38,298 nucleotides of DNA from NCBI GenBank assembly GCA_001584585.1, contig LSYV01000010.1:1750963-1789260 (forward strand). Reading direction: 5' to 3'. Below are positions 9,071 through 20,989 of the stretch, one piece after another (position 1 is the first letter of the stretch; each line of letters starts with the position of its first letter). Source of the DNA: Gonium pectorale. Its lineage: Eukaryota > Chlorophyta > Chlorophyceae > Chlamydomonadales > Volvocaceae. The position numbers were made by a program, and so were the translations under genes. Below the pieces are notes generated by a model. The model was given only the letters and a program-made list of their open reading frames with translations. It did not search any database and was not told the origin of the DNA.

Positions 9071-12000
9071 TCACAGCGGCCTGATCGTGCCCAGCTCCTG
9101 CCAGCGCGGCACCTCGTCGCCGTCCGCGGGGCCGGTGTAGGCGGCGTCCCAGCTGCCGTGGAGCCCCGCGGGCAGGCGATGCGGCAGGCGAATGGTCGCC
9201 ACCGGCCCCGCCGACAAGTCCTGCGGGAGCGCAAACACGGCATAGCCAGCACCGTCATTGAAGTGAGCCAAGCCAAAGTGAGGTGAGCCCAGCCCAGCCT
9301 CCGAGCCCGTTTATGATCTTAAGGTTGGCGGACGGGGCCTGTCGTAGCGCAGCGTGCGCAAGAGGCGTTGTGGCGGGGTCACGATGACAGAGGGCAGGGT
9401 CGGAACATCCGCGCGCGCCTGCCAGTAGGACTGCGCCGTCACACGCGGCGAAACGAGGTTGTCCCTTCAAACACTGTGCTTTGCGGTAGCCCTTCCCGGC
9501 CCCCACTCCCTTACCGTGCCGTTCCCTGTCCAGCAGGCTACTGCTCTGCCATCTGCTCCATCGCCCGGCCGCGCCACAACAGTGACAATCCTGCGCCCTG
9601 CTCACACCCGCCCGGGCCCCTGCCCCATCCGCCGTGTATCCGCCTGCGCCTCTGTCAGGCCGGCCAGGCCCCTCCTCCACCGGCCGTCGTCCCTCCCCTC
9701 CCAAGGTGGAGCTCCGCCGTTGGACTTCTTGCTTTGTTCCGGTACTGCTTTGCTCACAAGGCCTGCTCGCGCCCCCACCTCCCACGCTACCCAACCACGC
9801 ATACATCCCAATGCGCCCGCCTCGCCTCGCCCCCCCGACGGTCCCACCCACCTTGTACCCCCGCGGTCCCCCCTCCACACAGGCCCGCAAACACGCCCCA
9901 AATCCTTCTCCCGCCTGCGCCCCCCCCTGCCGCCGCACACCGCCCGTCCGCGCCCACCTGCGCATCCAGGATGACCACCTCTCCGCGCTGCGTCTCCGCG
10001 TTGTGCACCGCCGCCAGCAGCCAGCCGTCGCCCTCGGCGGTCGATCCGGGCCGCGGAACGAACTGCGGCTCGCCCACGAAGCAGCGCTCGCCAGCAAACC
10101 TGCGAGAGGACACGGGCAGCGAGTGTGTGTGAAGGGGGGGAACAAGCATTCGCACAAGACCTGCGAGAAAACCCCACGGGATGGGTGGGGGACAAGTAGC
10201 GTCCATAAGAGGAGCTGGAGGCGCGTGCTAACACAGCCCCGCGGGGCGGAGCCGGACGGGAGGGGGAGGGTTTCCAGAGTGTGGGGCGAAGATGTCTGTG
10301 CTGGTGAGGGTCGTTGTGGATTGTCCGAGCGGGTCTCAGGAGGCCCAGCGGAACCCCTATATAGCGACGGCTGCCAGCGGCCGACGCCTGCCTAACGCGT
10401 GCCGCGTGCCCCCCACCTTTTGGGGCAGCAGGCTCGGTTGCAGTTGTGCGGCCGGGGCGTGGGCGATGCTCGCCGTGAGATCCCCCACACCGCCCCGTCG
10501 CTGTGGGCGCCCGCCCAGCACGGTTCCGGCTTACCCCTTGCCACCCCACCACTCTCCACCCCACCCCCACCCCACACACGCACCAGACGTCCGCGGCGAC
10601 ACCCTCCGCCGTGCCCTCCGGGCTGCTCAGCACCCGGGCGTCAGCCGCCGCCTTGCCGCCTCCCGCCGCCGCCGGCCGCAGCCCCAGCCTCTCGTCGATC
10701 GCCAGCCGCACGATGCCCTGGTTGGGGCCCCAATGCAGCGGGTGGTCCACCATGTCGCAGCCCGCCCAGGCGAGCGAGTGGGGGCGCCCAACGACCCGCG
10801 GGTCGGCCACGGGGAACTCGACGGTGCGGCGCAGCAGGCGGTGGGAGGCCACGGTGCCGGCGGCGGGGTCGCACACCAGGCGCACCATGTGGGAGCGGCT
10901 GCCGCCTGCGCGGGGCACATGCAGGGATGCGGACGGCAGTTGTACGGCAGTGTTACGGGAGAGGGCTCTGGTGCACGACGGCGGCAGCACGGGGCCGCGG
11001 GTCCAAAGGGCCGCGGCTGCGGCTGCGCGGAGCGGCGCCAGAAGAAAAGCTCGTGCGCTGGCGAGCGAAAGCCGAAGGCATGAAGCAGACACTTTGCTGC
11101 CCACAACAAGGCGCCCTCGCCCACCGATGTGCGAAAACAAGCGGCCAACAAGTGGCACGGCACGCAGGTCAGAGTCGTACCCCTTTCTATGTGTACCACT
11201 GCGCAGGAAGACCATCCCCATGGTGCAGCGGCGGCCCAGCCGCATCTGGCCGTGCGACAACCAGACCAGACCGGACCAACCCGGCCGCCCGGTTACCCAG
11301 TGATGACGACTAACACGAGGGCGAAGGCGGCGGAGGATCCCGACGTGCCCGGCAGGAGCTCACCGTTATAGTACTCGGGCCCGTAGGTGTACTGGTTGAC
11401 GCTGAACGACACGCTGTCCCAGGCCACCGTGTCAACCACCACCAGCGGCTCCGCGGGGCCGCCGCCACCGACCGCGGGCGCCCCGGGCCGCTCCGCCTCG
11501 AACGCGTTTAGGTGGTGGAACACGAAGCAGGGCTGCGTCTCCAGCACGCGCGGCGCCAGCACTGGGGAGGGGGGGAGGGCCGGGGACAAACAGGTTGCTG
11601 ACGGGGTCATGGGATGAGGTGGTCGGCGACTCCAGACGAAAGCGGCACCCTTTGGGGACAGTGAAACCGGTTGCGGTCTTCAGGAAAAGCACCTCCAGTC
11701 GGACACGGGTGGCCTGGCGCCACGGCGTACTGCCGGGCGCCGGGGTGGGCAGAGGGCCGTCCCATTTTCGGCCGTCAAGCGCAGGCGCCTAGTGGGCATG
11801 GACGCCACGGGCCCACTAGTCCATGCCCACTAGGTTGCTTGCCCACTGGCAGAAACCAGGCCCAGATGTCACAAGCCCGCGGAGCCCCGCGGACCAGACG
11901 CGCGTGCGCAAAAAGCATGGCATACGTGGGCAGCGCCTCACCCTTGCCGCTGGGCCGCCCCGGCCGCGGCACCAGCACCACCCGCGCCGGCTTATCGCCC

Positions 12001-15000
12001 TGGTAGACGAGGCACTCGGCGATGGAGCACTGGCTGAGCATGTAGCTCGTGAGGAACTTGGCGCCGTCAAACTCCACCGGGCCCAGCACTATGATGTAGT
12101 AGTGCTCAGAGACCAGCATGTCGTGTACGAACGCCATGGACACCCCCTGTATGGCGGTGTGTGCAGAGGCAGGGTGCGGCGGAGGCCAGGGACGGGGGGA
12201 GAGTCACATGGGCGTGCGACTGATGGGCGGGGCAAGGCTGGTGTCCTGCGCGTCCGTGTGGCCGACCTCCGCGTCGCATCGGCCCCACGGGGACGTTCCA
12301 TTAGGCACAGCTGGCAGCAACCACGTGTCACTTGTTGTGGGACCTTCCGGGTTGTGGCCTAACACCCCACGAGCGCCCCTCCCGTCCGCAACACGGACCG
12401 TGCGGTAATGCAATGCACCCGCCGTACGGCATGCCGTGCACGCATAACACATGCATGACACGTCCATACTCCAAGACACACACACACAAACGCATCCTCA
12501 GCCCCCACCTCCAGGGGGTGCGCCGTCTCGTGCAGCATCCTGCCGTCCTCCGCGAACTCGTAAAATGTGATGGACGCTCCGCCGAAGCCGCTGGCGGCCG
12601 AGAAGGCCACCCAGCGGCGGCTGCCGTCGCGCTCTGCGGTGACGCGGTAGTGCGCGCCAAAGGTGTTGCCGCGGAGGGCGCCGCCCATGCGCGACTCGCC
12701 GCGGGTCTCTAGGGTCACGGGGTCCATCCGGTAAGGCAGGCCGCCCTGAGGCGTGTGGGCGGGATGCGGGGGGTACTAGAGAGGTCAGGATAGGCACAGG
12801 AGCGATTTGACGAGTTCCCAGGCAAGGCGTCGGGGCATGGGTTCATGGGCTGGGGCCAAGGGTGACGGCAGGGGCCCTGGTTAAGACATGTCAAACACGG
12901 AAATGAAAACCTCGTGTACCCACCTCCCAAAGCGCGTACAGCTGCCCGGCCCACGACAGCACGCCTGTGTTGGCCACGTTCTTGAACGATAGGTCGAACG
13001 GGTTGAAGAACAAGGAGCCGTCCGCGGAGCCGCGGGTGAAAGAATTGCGGAACAGCGGCCGGCCGGCGGCCTGGGCAAGGGAGGTGGTCGGGGCGCGGCG
13101 GGACGGGGTCAGAGGACGGCGGGGCAAAGAGTTCGGAAAGCATTTCCACGACGGGGCGGACGCAAGGCGGAATGGAGGGCACAGGGAATGGCCGCAGGGC
13201 CGCCGACGAGGTTGGCGCGGAGCCGGAACTACCCTTGGCGCCACAGCACCCACCGCTGATCATGCCGACATGACCCCCAGCCCATGGGCTGCCGCTCGCT
13301 GTATGCATCTGCTGCCAAAGAAAGCCCGTCCATTACACATCAACATAATGCAAAGGTGCTGAGTGCCCACGCAGCCTCAGTCGATCAGTCACGCTTTGAT
13401 GGGTTCAGCGCACCAGTCACACGGTCCCAGCTGGGCTCTGCGTGTGCCTCCGCGACCGTGCAGCTCCCCTCGCCCGGAATGCCCCCCACACGTGCCCTCC
13501 CGCGGCCCCGCACAGCCCACCTGCTCCTTGACGAAGCCCTCAGTCCGCACAAAGCGGTTGCGGAAATACGCCCGGCCGTCCTTGAAGGACAGGCTGAGGA
13601 TCATGCCGTCTCCGTCAAAGGTGTGGCGCCTGTAGCGCGGGTTATCGATCTGGGGGATGGGATCATGAGGGGGGAGGGCCAAGCGTGGCGGAGTCGCGAC
13701 CACGCCATCAGCGCTGAACGTCGCTGTCGCTATCCAGGCGAAACTCTTTGGAGGCGGGCGCTTGCCCAGCTCCTCCCTTACCGCCGCTGCAGCAGGCAGC
13801 GTCAAGCCCGTTGTGGCTTAAGTCCCCCGTGTTGAAAAGGAAAACGCATACGACGAGCGTAAGCGCGAAAGTGATGGCGTCGTTGTAGGACCCAGCTCCA
13901 GAGGCAGTCGAAGGGGTAATGTCCCTGCATGTTAGTTTGGCGGCGACCACCACCGTAGCCCCCGATGCGGCCCAGAATTCTCCTTGTTAAGTCCCCCGCG
14001 TATGCAGTCCTGGACGGTAAACGGCATCAACCGGAACCGCTGCCCCAACGAAGGAACGAAGCCCCTCATTTGCGTCCTGCTCCTTGCAGCTTCACAGCTT
14101 TAAACGTCGCGGCTCATCATGCACGCCCCTCTGTCGCGCCCCGTCCAGCAGCCCTTGCGCAGACGCTGTCCGGCCTCGCAACGACCTTTGCCACCGCCAC
14201 GAACCAACCCCGCATCCGCATACACCCCCGGACCGCACCTGCAGCCCGGGCCCGTTGCGGTAGTAGGTGCCAGTCAGCTCCGGCGGAATGGTCCCCGTAA
14301 CCTGCAGTCCCAGCCCAGGACGCAGCAAGGGGCTCACAACAGGACGCGAACTCCGCTGTCTGGCGGCAGTCATTCGCAGTCGGCGACGGCCCGAGCAGTG
14401 CCAGGCACTCGGATGCGGGCGGCTCGGGAAAGGGCCGCCCGCCGGAGCGCAATAGCGCCCCGTCCGAGTGACGAAAATGACTGAATTGGGCCAGGCCGCT
14501 GGGCGCCACCAAAGCACGTTCGCGAGCAGTGGCCCTCAGCCGGGTGCCTGGCACGTTGAGTATGGTGCGGACCGACGCATCGCAGCTTACACCTCGCACG
14601 CACGCTGCGTCTCACCATGTCGTCCTCCACGAAGTAGGCGTACTCCTTGAGGAGCGACGAGAACAGTGAGTTATGCTCGCGCAGCTTCTCAGCTGTGAGC
14701 GTACGTACGGCGAGGCACACGGGAACCAGGAATCGCAGGGCGTCGGAAGGGAACGTATTGATGCGGCAGGGAGGGAGCAGGGGTGGCAAGGGTCGGGTCA
14801 AGGGCAGAGCCGTGGGCGGGGGAGGCGCTCGAGCCTCAGAACTGCCCCAGCGGAGCCCAAGCAGGTCATAACAATCGCTTGCAGACGGTAGGGAAGACTG
14901 CATTATTGCCAGAGGCTAGTGCGGCGACCACCCTCGAACACCCAAGGTTGACACGTCGCGCCACCCCGGGACCCACCGGTGACTGGGCCCATGCGGACCG

Positions 15001-15266
15001 CCGGCACGCTGCGAGTGTCTGTTGTGGTCACGGTCGCTGTCTCTGAACTGGGCGACGCGCGGCAGCCTGTGCACAAAGCGGCGAACGGTCACGACGTTGG
15101 GCTGTCGCTCAGCGTTCCTGCGCGTTACCAAATCGGAGTGCACCGGATGAAGACCATATAGACGCCTACCTGCAAAACGACGGTGTAACCCTGCTCCGGG
15201 CCTCACGTTCTGACGGGGGAGGGTCCATCCTGCGCGGCCCTGCTGGGAGCGCTCCAGTACGTGCAT
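9071..15266 (-). CDS. carotenoid cleavage dioxygenase (RPE65/CCD family)
   Basis: Eleven exons give 606 aa with all phases matching: 15266-15170, 14692-14616, 14355-14239, 13649-13521, 13070-12924, 12745-12509, 12146-11942, 11561-11364, 10905-10584, 10099-9958, 9220-9071. The family cleaves carotenoid double bonds with a non-haem Fe(II) held by four histidines. All four are visible: His221 (Phe-Gly-Ala-His-Tyr), His276 (Phe-Val-His-Asp-Met), His352 (Val-Phe-His-His-Leu-Asn-Ala) and His578 (Ala-Gly-Leu-His-Gly-Ser-Trp, near the C terminus). Other signatures are Gly-Thr-Tyr-Tyr-Arg-Asn-Gly-Pro near residue 90, Phe-Asp-Gly-Asp-Gly-Met near 110, and Gly-Glu-Pro-Gln-Phe-Val-Pro-Arg. Exon 1 was chosen because its ATG frame ends in phase 1 at a good donor that fits exon 2. 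It is Arg-rich and may be a plastid transit peptide. The subfamily (CCD1, CCD7/8, NCED or apocarotenoid type) and bond specificity cannot be assigned by eye. Repeat copy 2 lies in intron 3. Confidence 0.94.
11788..11834. repeat. perfect 15-bp inverted repeat in a carotenoid dioxygenase intron
   Basis: CCTAGTGGGCATGGA at 11788-11802 is exactly complementary to TCCATGCCCACTAGG at 11820-11834, with a 17-base spacer. The spacer carries a further GCCCACTAG, so the motif occurs more than twice. Pairing does not extend well outward. It lies in the intron between the exons ending at 11942 and starting at 11561, and could form a stable hairpin in the pre-mRNA. Confidence 0.85.
13830..13986 (-). mobile_element. 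short dispersed retroposon-like repeat, copy 2 (long form with target-site duplication)
   Basis: A 157-bp element exactly bounded by TTAAGTCCCCCG at 13818-13829 and again at 13987-13998, a perfect 12-bp target-site duplication. The element's 3' tail (minus strand ...CCTTTTCAACA) is at the low-coordinate end. It carries a head of about 70 bases (from GAGAATTCTGGG to TGTCCCTGCAT region, read on the minus strand) that copies 4 and 5 lack. It lies in intron 3 of the carotenoid dioxygenase, in the same sense as the gene. Confidence 0.88.
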
Positions 15267-15759
15267 TCTTAGTTGCAGATGCGCGCTCTTTTTGTCTGGC
15301 TTTAGAGAGATGGGAGAGCCAAGTGCAGCACACCGCGTTGGACGTGGGAAATGGGGGAGTCACGGCTAAGCAGCAACAGCACGAAAGTGAGAGCAGGTGG
15401 AAGCAAGCTAAAATGTGTCCACACTCCGGCCGCATGATTGGTGGGGTGGTACCAACCAACTTGTGGTTGTCGGTCCAAACGGCATAGCGACTGTTCGCTA
15501 CTCCAATCATTATTCCAGCTATTCAACACTCTGTCTGCTAGTATTGTAGCAAGAATTGTACCTGTTCGTTGTCGGTTCCGGGCGGCAGTCCCGACTTGCT
15601 TCACTCGTTGCGCCTACATCCATTTCAATCAATTCAGCTTACCAATTTTGAATGTTGCACTGAGAAGCCACACCTTCGCTCGCGGCGGCCATCCTAGCGC
15701 ACACCGCCGCAGCCGTGCCGCTCGGCAGCGTACGCAAGGCGGCCGTGGCCGTCGGCACC
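15267..15759. promoter_or_regulatory. divergent promoter region of the carotenoid dioxygenase and 2OG oxygenase genes
   Basis: The 493 bases between the two start codons must hold both 5' UTRs and both core promoters. No clear TATA box is visible on either strand. Mid-region DNA (15400-15660) is distinctly less GC-rich than its surroundings, as is common for nucleosome-depleted promoters. Shared control of the two genes is possible but not shown. Confidence 0.4.
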
Positions 15760-18700
15760 ATGTGCATTAGCCGCTTGGGTGCTGGCGGCGGCGGCGCGCT
15801 GTGCGCCCGCCCGCAGCCCAGGGTCGTGGCAGCAATGGCCGACTTGAGGGCTGCCGCCGCAACGGCACGACCCTTGCAGCCATGGCTGCCTCGAGCGCTG
15901 GAGGCCCCCCTCTCACAGCTATCCGGCAGCGTAGCTTCCCGGCATTGGTGGGGCGTCCGGGGTGCGAGCTCGCTCCACCAGGCTTTTGGGGAACCGCGGA
16001 AAGCCGTCGTGGCGGCGGCCGCGTCGAGGGCACTCCCGGCTGGCGAGGCGGACCAGGTGCGGGGGACCTGATAAGCGGTCCCTGCATAATCCCCCTTCAC
16101 CTGCCTCTGCACCTGCGAGCGTTGCTGGCTGCGGAGGAAAGGCCATCCTGAGTATCGCGCGGGGCAGCCCAGGCCGCACCGTCAAGCGGGTGACGGCGGC
16201 AGGCCGGCCAGGAGCGGCAGGAAAGGGCCCGTGGCGGCCCTGGTCCCGTCAGCCCTCATACACAGCCTCGCACAGCCAGCATTGCAGTGGTATACAGCCG
16301 TGTCGCACGCACCGAGTATTTCTCCGCACCTCCCCTGTTCGTGCGGTCGGCCATGTTTCCCTCGTTCAGGAGCGGACGCAGCAGACGGACGCGGAGCGAG
16401 TGGGAGACGCCGTGCGCGGTGGCGACGGCGACGGCATGCTCTTCATCGGCTTCCACCCCGAGGAGCTCCAGGTCATACGGGAGCGGCTCCCAGAGCTGTT
16501 GCCGTCACCGCCGAGGCGGCAGCGGCAGCGGCGCCCTTCTGGCACTGCCGCTGGCGGCGCCGCCAGGGGCGGGCTGCAGGTGGTTGACGTCACCTCGGGG
16601 CTGCTGTCGCACACAGTACGGCAAGTCCTCGCCTGGCACCAGCAGCAGGGCGAGGGAGCTGCAGCAGCGGAGGAGGTGCACGAGGGCTTGGCGGCGGGCG
16701 CAGACGCGGACGCGGCCGCTGTGTCGGCGGGCCGTGTGGTGCTGCTCCTGGGCCCCGTGGCGGAGGGCCTGGGCGCGCAGCTGAACGACGCGCTGGCGGA
16801 GTGGGGAGTGGTGCCAGCGCTCATCGCGGCCTACCAGCACAAGTGAGGACCCACCGTGAACGCCTTGGAAGCGGGTGGCCCGGGGCAGCGCGCCTGCGCT
16901 CGTCACAGTCTGAGCAGCGCAAACAGCGCCTGCGTGGGAGGGAGGAAGCTGCTTGCAATGAGGGCCGCAGAAGCCTGACTGGGGTTGAAGGGTGCTGGAA
17001 TGACCTGGTTGTTGGGGGAGGCCACGTCATCCTGCTGCGCCAGCTGGCGGCCTCTCCCTCTCCCCGTTTCTCTGCTCCTATATCACTGTGCCTCCGTCCC
17101 ACGGTGCCCCGGCCCGTGATGCCATGCACTGCATGTGTCTGGACCGCCAGTCTCCCGCGTTTACAAGACGCGCGCAGCGCCAGAATTACGCACGCTGTCC
17201 TCGCAAGGCGTGTGCACTTCCAACGCGCACCCCGCCCCCGCAGGCACGAACAGCTGCCACTGCACAAGCTGGTGGCCAGCCTCCGGGATGCGCACGCGCG
17301 CTACTACGGGCTGCTGCAGCCGGTCCGGGTACAGCAGCTGGCGGAAGGGGGCGCGCCTCAGGGCGAGGCCGCGGCGGGGGCCGCGGCCGACGGCGACGGC
17401 AACAGCAGCACCGCAGGGGAGGCACCCGAGGCGGCCGCCGGCCACCTGGGGGTGCTTGAAGACGTGCGGGTGGTGCTGACTGCGGCGATGGACGCGGGGG
17501 AGGTGCCTTCCATTCACGGTGGGCGGGCGCAGGGCGGGCGGGTGGGCGGGCTCGCGGCGCGGGGGAAATGAGCACGTGCGGACGTCAGCCAGGGAAGGGA
17601 GCGGTGCGGCCGTTGGGCGTGCAGGGGATCCGGAGGGCTGCTCCTGGCCGGGCCAGGAGTACGGCCAGGGGTTCACGGGCGGTGGTGCGCCGGGCACGCG
17701 CCGGGCAGCTCTTCGCTCGCTGTTCGTGAACCCCCCGCACCTCGGGCCCGACGGCCCTGCGCAGCGGCCTCTTCCTCCTGAGTCTGCAAGCGAATGTCGC
17801 CTGCTCATGCATGCCTAGCACCTATGTGCTATGCCTCCTACCCGCGCCCCTTCACTGCACCCCGCACCGCACCGCACAGGGCATGTGCCTCAGGCTTCCC
17901 TAGTGCTGAAATGGAACGACGCGTACGACGAGCGTAAGCGCGAGTGATGGTGTTGTTGTAGGACCCAGCTCCAGAGGTAGTCGAAGGGCTTCCCTAGTGC
18001 GTACGCCTTCCTGTGCCAGCCTGGGGAACCCGCCCTGCACTGATTCCCCAACCCTGCCCCTCGCCCCGCACCGCCCCACGCCGCCCCGCCCCAACGCCTC
18101 CCTACCCGATCACCCCGCCCCGCACAGGCGCCTACCGGCCCGACGCGGGCCATGTGGTGGTCCTCGACGGCCTGCTCACGGAGGCCGAGCGGGCGGAGCT
18201 GCTGGCCTGGCTGACCAGCCCGCAGCACAACCATGCGGGGCCGCCGCCGGGGGAGAAGTGGGAGATGTCGTGCGTGGACCGGACGGGTGAGCGCGTCCGT
18301 GCTGGGGGATGGGGCTTTGAGGGCGGGGGCCGGGTTGAGGCTCCCCGTTGCCGTGTGACGACACATAAGAGGGCATGGAGGGTGAGCGCTGAGCGTCAGA
18401 GGATTGAAAGGCGGTCTCGGTAGGGAGGCCGGAGGCGCGACTCATCCCGCACCGCCGAAACTGGGCAGGGTTAAGGGGTCGTCGGCCGGCTCGTGCGCTT
18501 CCAAGTGGCCAGGGGCCTTCTTGTGGACGCGTGGTCAGCCGTCAGGCGTGCCACCGTATCTAAACGTCGGTGTCCGAACACCGCGCGCATAGCCAGCAAC
18601 AGCATAATGGTGTCGGGTATGGCACGGAGGCACGCCATCCCTGTAATGATAACGGTGCCTAACTCCTGCCCCGCCCGCGCCCCAGGTGACCAGCTGACAT

Positions 18701-20681
18701 GGGGCCTGCAGCCGCACATGCTGGAGGCGCTGCGAGACGACCCCCCGCCGCCCGTGGTGGCGCTGCAAAGCCGCCTCGCCGCGCTCTACCCAGAATACGA
18801 CATATGCCATATGCCCGCCGACCAGGTACGGCTGTACGACGCGCGAGTGTTGTGCGTATGACCCTCCGGACTCCCACGAGCCATACTGTCCGCTGGGATG
18901 TCTGAGCGTGTTAGGAATGCAAATGTGGCGCAGTGTCGGTGAGTGTGCGCTATACACGTATTGACACGGTTGAAACGCCAATACGTGTCTTTGGCCAGGC
19001 TCCTGTCCGCGCTATGCCAGTTTCAGCGCGCCAGGATCACTTGCGCTCGGTGCCCCAAAGGCACCCCAGACTCAGCCCTCGCATTAAATCCGCTGCTGTC
19101 CTGCCCGCCGCCGTACCAGACAACCGACGTACGTCCCCGCCTGCCGCCCCTGCCCCTCCTCTGCCCCTCCCTGCCTTGCCGTCCTGTTTTGTCTCCTTCC
19201 CAATCCCACCCCAGGTGGGCGACACGGCTGCCGACCCGGAGGCCGAGGAGGCCACCTCGCTGAGCAGCTTCGTGGGCAACGCGGTCATGCCCGGCGACCC
19301 GTGCGCCTGGCACGTGGACGCGGACCCCGCCAACGTGCCGCCCCACTCGCCCTGGGTGCACAACTTTGGATACTATCACAACCGGTACGGCGTTGTACGG
19401 AACCGCACCCTTTGCATGCTTCCATGTTGTGCATTGCGCAAGGGCAGTTTGCGAGCAAGGCGGCGACGCTGCATGCCTATGCATGTGCCCTTGCCTTTTT
19501 CCGTATCGCCCGCCCGCCCTGCTGGAAAAATCGCGCCTTCGGGTGCGTATGTCCGTAGAGGCGTGGTGTGGCTCCCCAATTGCAGCGTTTCCATTTTATG
19601 CATGTGCCCTATGCTTTCTGCTGTATGCGTACGGCGTGCTGAAGTTACCGTATCGGGAAAGCAGGCTGTTATACACAGCAAGCAAGCAAGCACATAGCCG
19701 GCAGAACCGCGTGGTCTGTATGCGTGACGGCGTGCTGAAGCAGTCCTGCAGAAGTACAGTGAGCAGAAGCCCCGTGTGTGGGTGCGCCTGGCTGCATTGC
19801 TTGGCGCTTTCGCGACAGTCCCAGAGCTCGCTCCCCAATCCGCTCCTTGCAGGGAGCTGGGTCGGCCCTTATTCGTGAGCGTGCTGCTGTACTTGAACGA
19901 GTCCTGGCCGGAGGACTATCACGGTAAGGGCCATCGGGGGCGGTTAGGGCTAGGTCTGACTAGACCCTCATCCAAGCATCTAGTACACTGAAGAATCGTT
20001 GCGCCATAGTGTGCTGTCGCGACCTGACCTCCGCCGTGTCGCCACTTCACTTCTCCGCTTATTTTTATGCCTGTGTTCCACCGTCTGTTGCTCTCCTGTA
20101 CGGGTCGCTTGTTGTGCCCGTGCCTGTCGCAGCCGAGACGCTGTTCCTGGACCCCGAGACGCAGCTGGGAATCTTTGTGCGCCCGGTGCCGGGCAGGTGA
20201 GCCCGAACACTTCCGCGGGCCCATGGGTCAAGGAGCCGTCTCGAGGCCGTGCCCTTTCTGCCCCAATCAGCACGCGAGAGCGTGTGCCCTTCACTCAGAC
20301 CTTAAGCACCCCCGACTTTGCCAAACGCATTCCCAGTACCCACCCAACATGCCGTGTGGTGCTCGCCCTGCTGCCCGCAGGGTGGTGCTGCTTGAGCAGG
20401 ACCTGCCCCACCGCATCTCGGCGCCCTCGCGGGAGGCGCCCGGCCCGCGCTACTCGCTGGTGTGGAAGCTGGTACTGGTGCCTCGGCAGGAGGCGGGCGT
20501 GCCCAGCGCCCAGCGCGACGGCCATGGCGGTGGCGGCGACGGCGGCGTGGCAGGGCCAGGGGGCGCAGCGGCCTTCCAGAGCATCTGCCGGCCCGAGTGG
20601 GGCGAGCCGGTGCGGATTGGCTCGGCGTGCCGCGGGTCAGGCGTGCGGGCCTACCAGCGGCGGCGCCCCGGGGGTGCGTGA
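15760..20681 (+). CDS. 2-oxoglutarate/Fe(II)-dependent oxygenase with extra N-terminal domain
   Basis: Nine exons give 649 aa with consistent phases: 15760-16056, 16370-16842, 17244-17518, 18128-18286, 18686-18825, 19215-19384, 19853-19923, 20133-20196, 20381-20681. The C-terminal half (about 350-590) is a double-stranded beta-helix dioxygenase. Iron ligands are His481 and Asp483 (Trp-His-Val-Asp-Ala-Asp) and His560 (Leu-Pro-His-Arg-Ile). Arg573 (Pro-Arg-Tyr-Ser-Leu-Val-Trp) fits the 2-oxoglutarate-binding position. The substrate is unknown. Residues 1-99 look like an organelle targeting sequence (Ala/Arg-rich, few acidic residues). Residues about 120-290 form a separate alpha/beta region, with Leu-Phe-Ile-Gly-Phe-His at 123-128 and a Val-Val-Leu-Leu-Leu-Gly segment, loosely like DUF3783. 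An Ala/Gly-rich linker joins the two parts. The C-terminal tail after about 590 is Gly-rich. The first ATG in frame was taken as start. Repeat copy 4 lies in intron 3, and intron 6 contains internal direct repeats. Confidence 0.87.
17907..17986 (-). mobile_element. short dispersed retroposon-like repeat, copy 4 (short form with target-site duplication)
   Basis: An 80-bp element lies between two perfect copies of GGCTTCCCTAGTGC (17893-17906 and 17987-18000), a 13-14 bp target-site duplication. The plus strand reads TGAAATGGAACGACGCG at the start and GGTAGTCGAAG at the end. It is antisense to the host 2OG oxygenase gene, in intron 3. It lacks the extra head of copies 1 and 2, which defines the short form of the family. 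Confidence 0.9.
19595..19740. repeat. direct repeats inside a 2OG oxygenase intron
   Basis: TGTATGCGTACGGCGTGCTGAAG at about 19622-19644 recurs with one inserted base at 19717-19740. A second motif, TATGCATGTGCCC, occurs near 19477 and again near 19595. Together they look like a degenerate minisatellite that has lengthened intron 6 (19385-19852). Confidence 0.65.
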
Positions 20682-20989
20682 GGGGCGGCCTGCAGTACGC
20701 CGGGGCGCGTTGCTGTGAATGCGGGGGTTTGCTTCCATGCGGTATGTTTCTATGTCCTGCACGGCGCCGCCGCCTCTCCTTTGGCCGGAAGTCTCGCCGC
20801 CGGGAGAGGAGCAGGGGACGGCGGGGCAGCCGATATGAAGCGTTGTAGGGTTCTGAGCTCTTCATGGAGCTGTGAGCTGGTGACGCATGAGCTCCTAACC
20901 CCAAAGAGCGCCGTGCCGAATTTGTTCAGAAGCGCGAACCGGGTGATCCCTATTAATTCCCTGAGAGTAGTTTACTCTGATGACATGGC

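Noticed and set aside
9602..11260. Very long (552-codon) minus-strand frame across the carotenoid dioxygenase locus
   Set aside because: It reads through real exons and introns of the dioxygenase; only the exon parts show family motifs. High GC makes stops rare here.
10399..11313. Long plus-strand frames opposite carotenoid dioxygenase exons
   Set aside because: These are antisense shadows of a high-GC coding region; Arg/Pro/Ala-rich with no motif.
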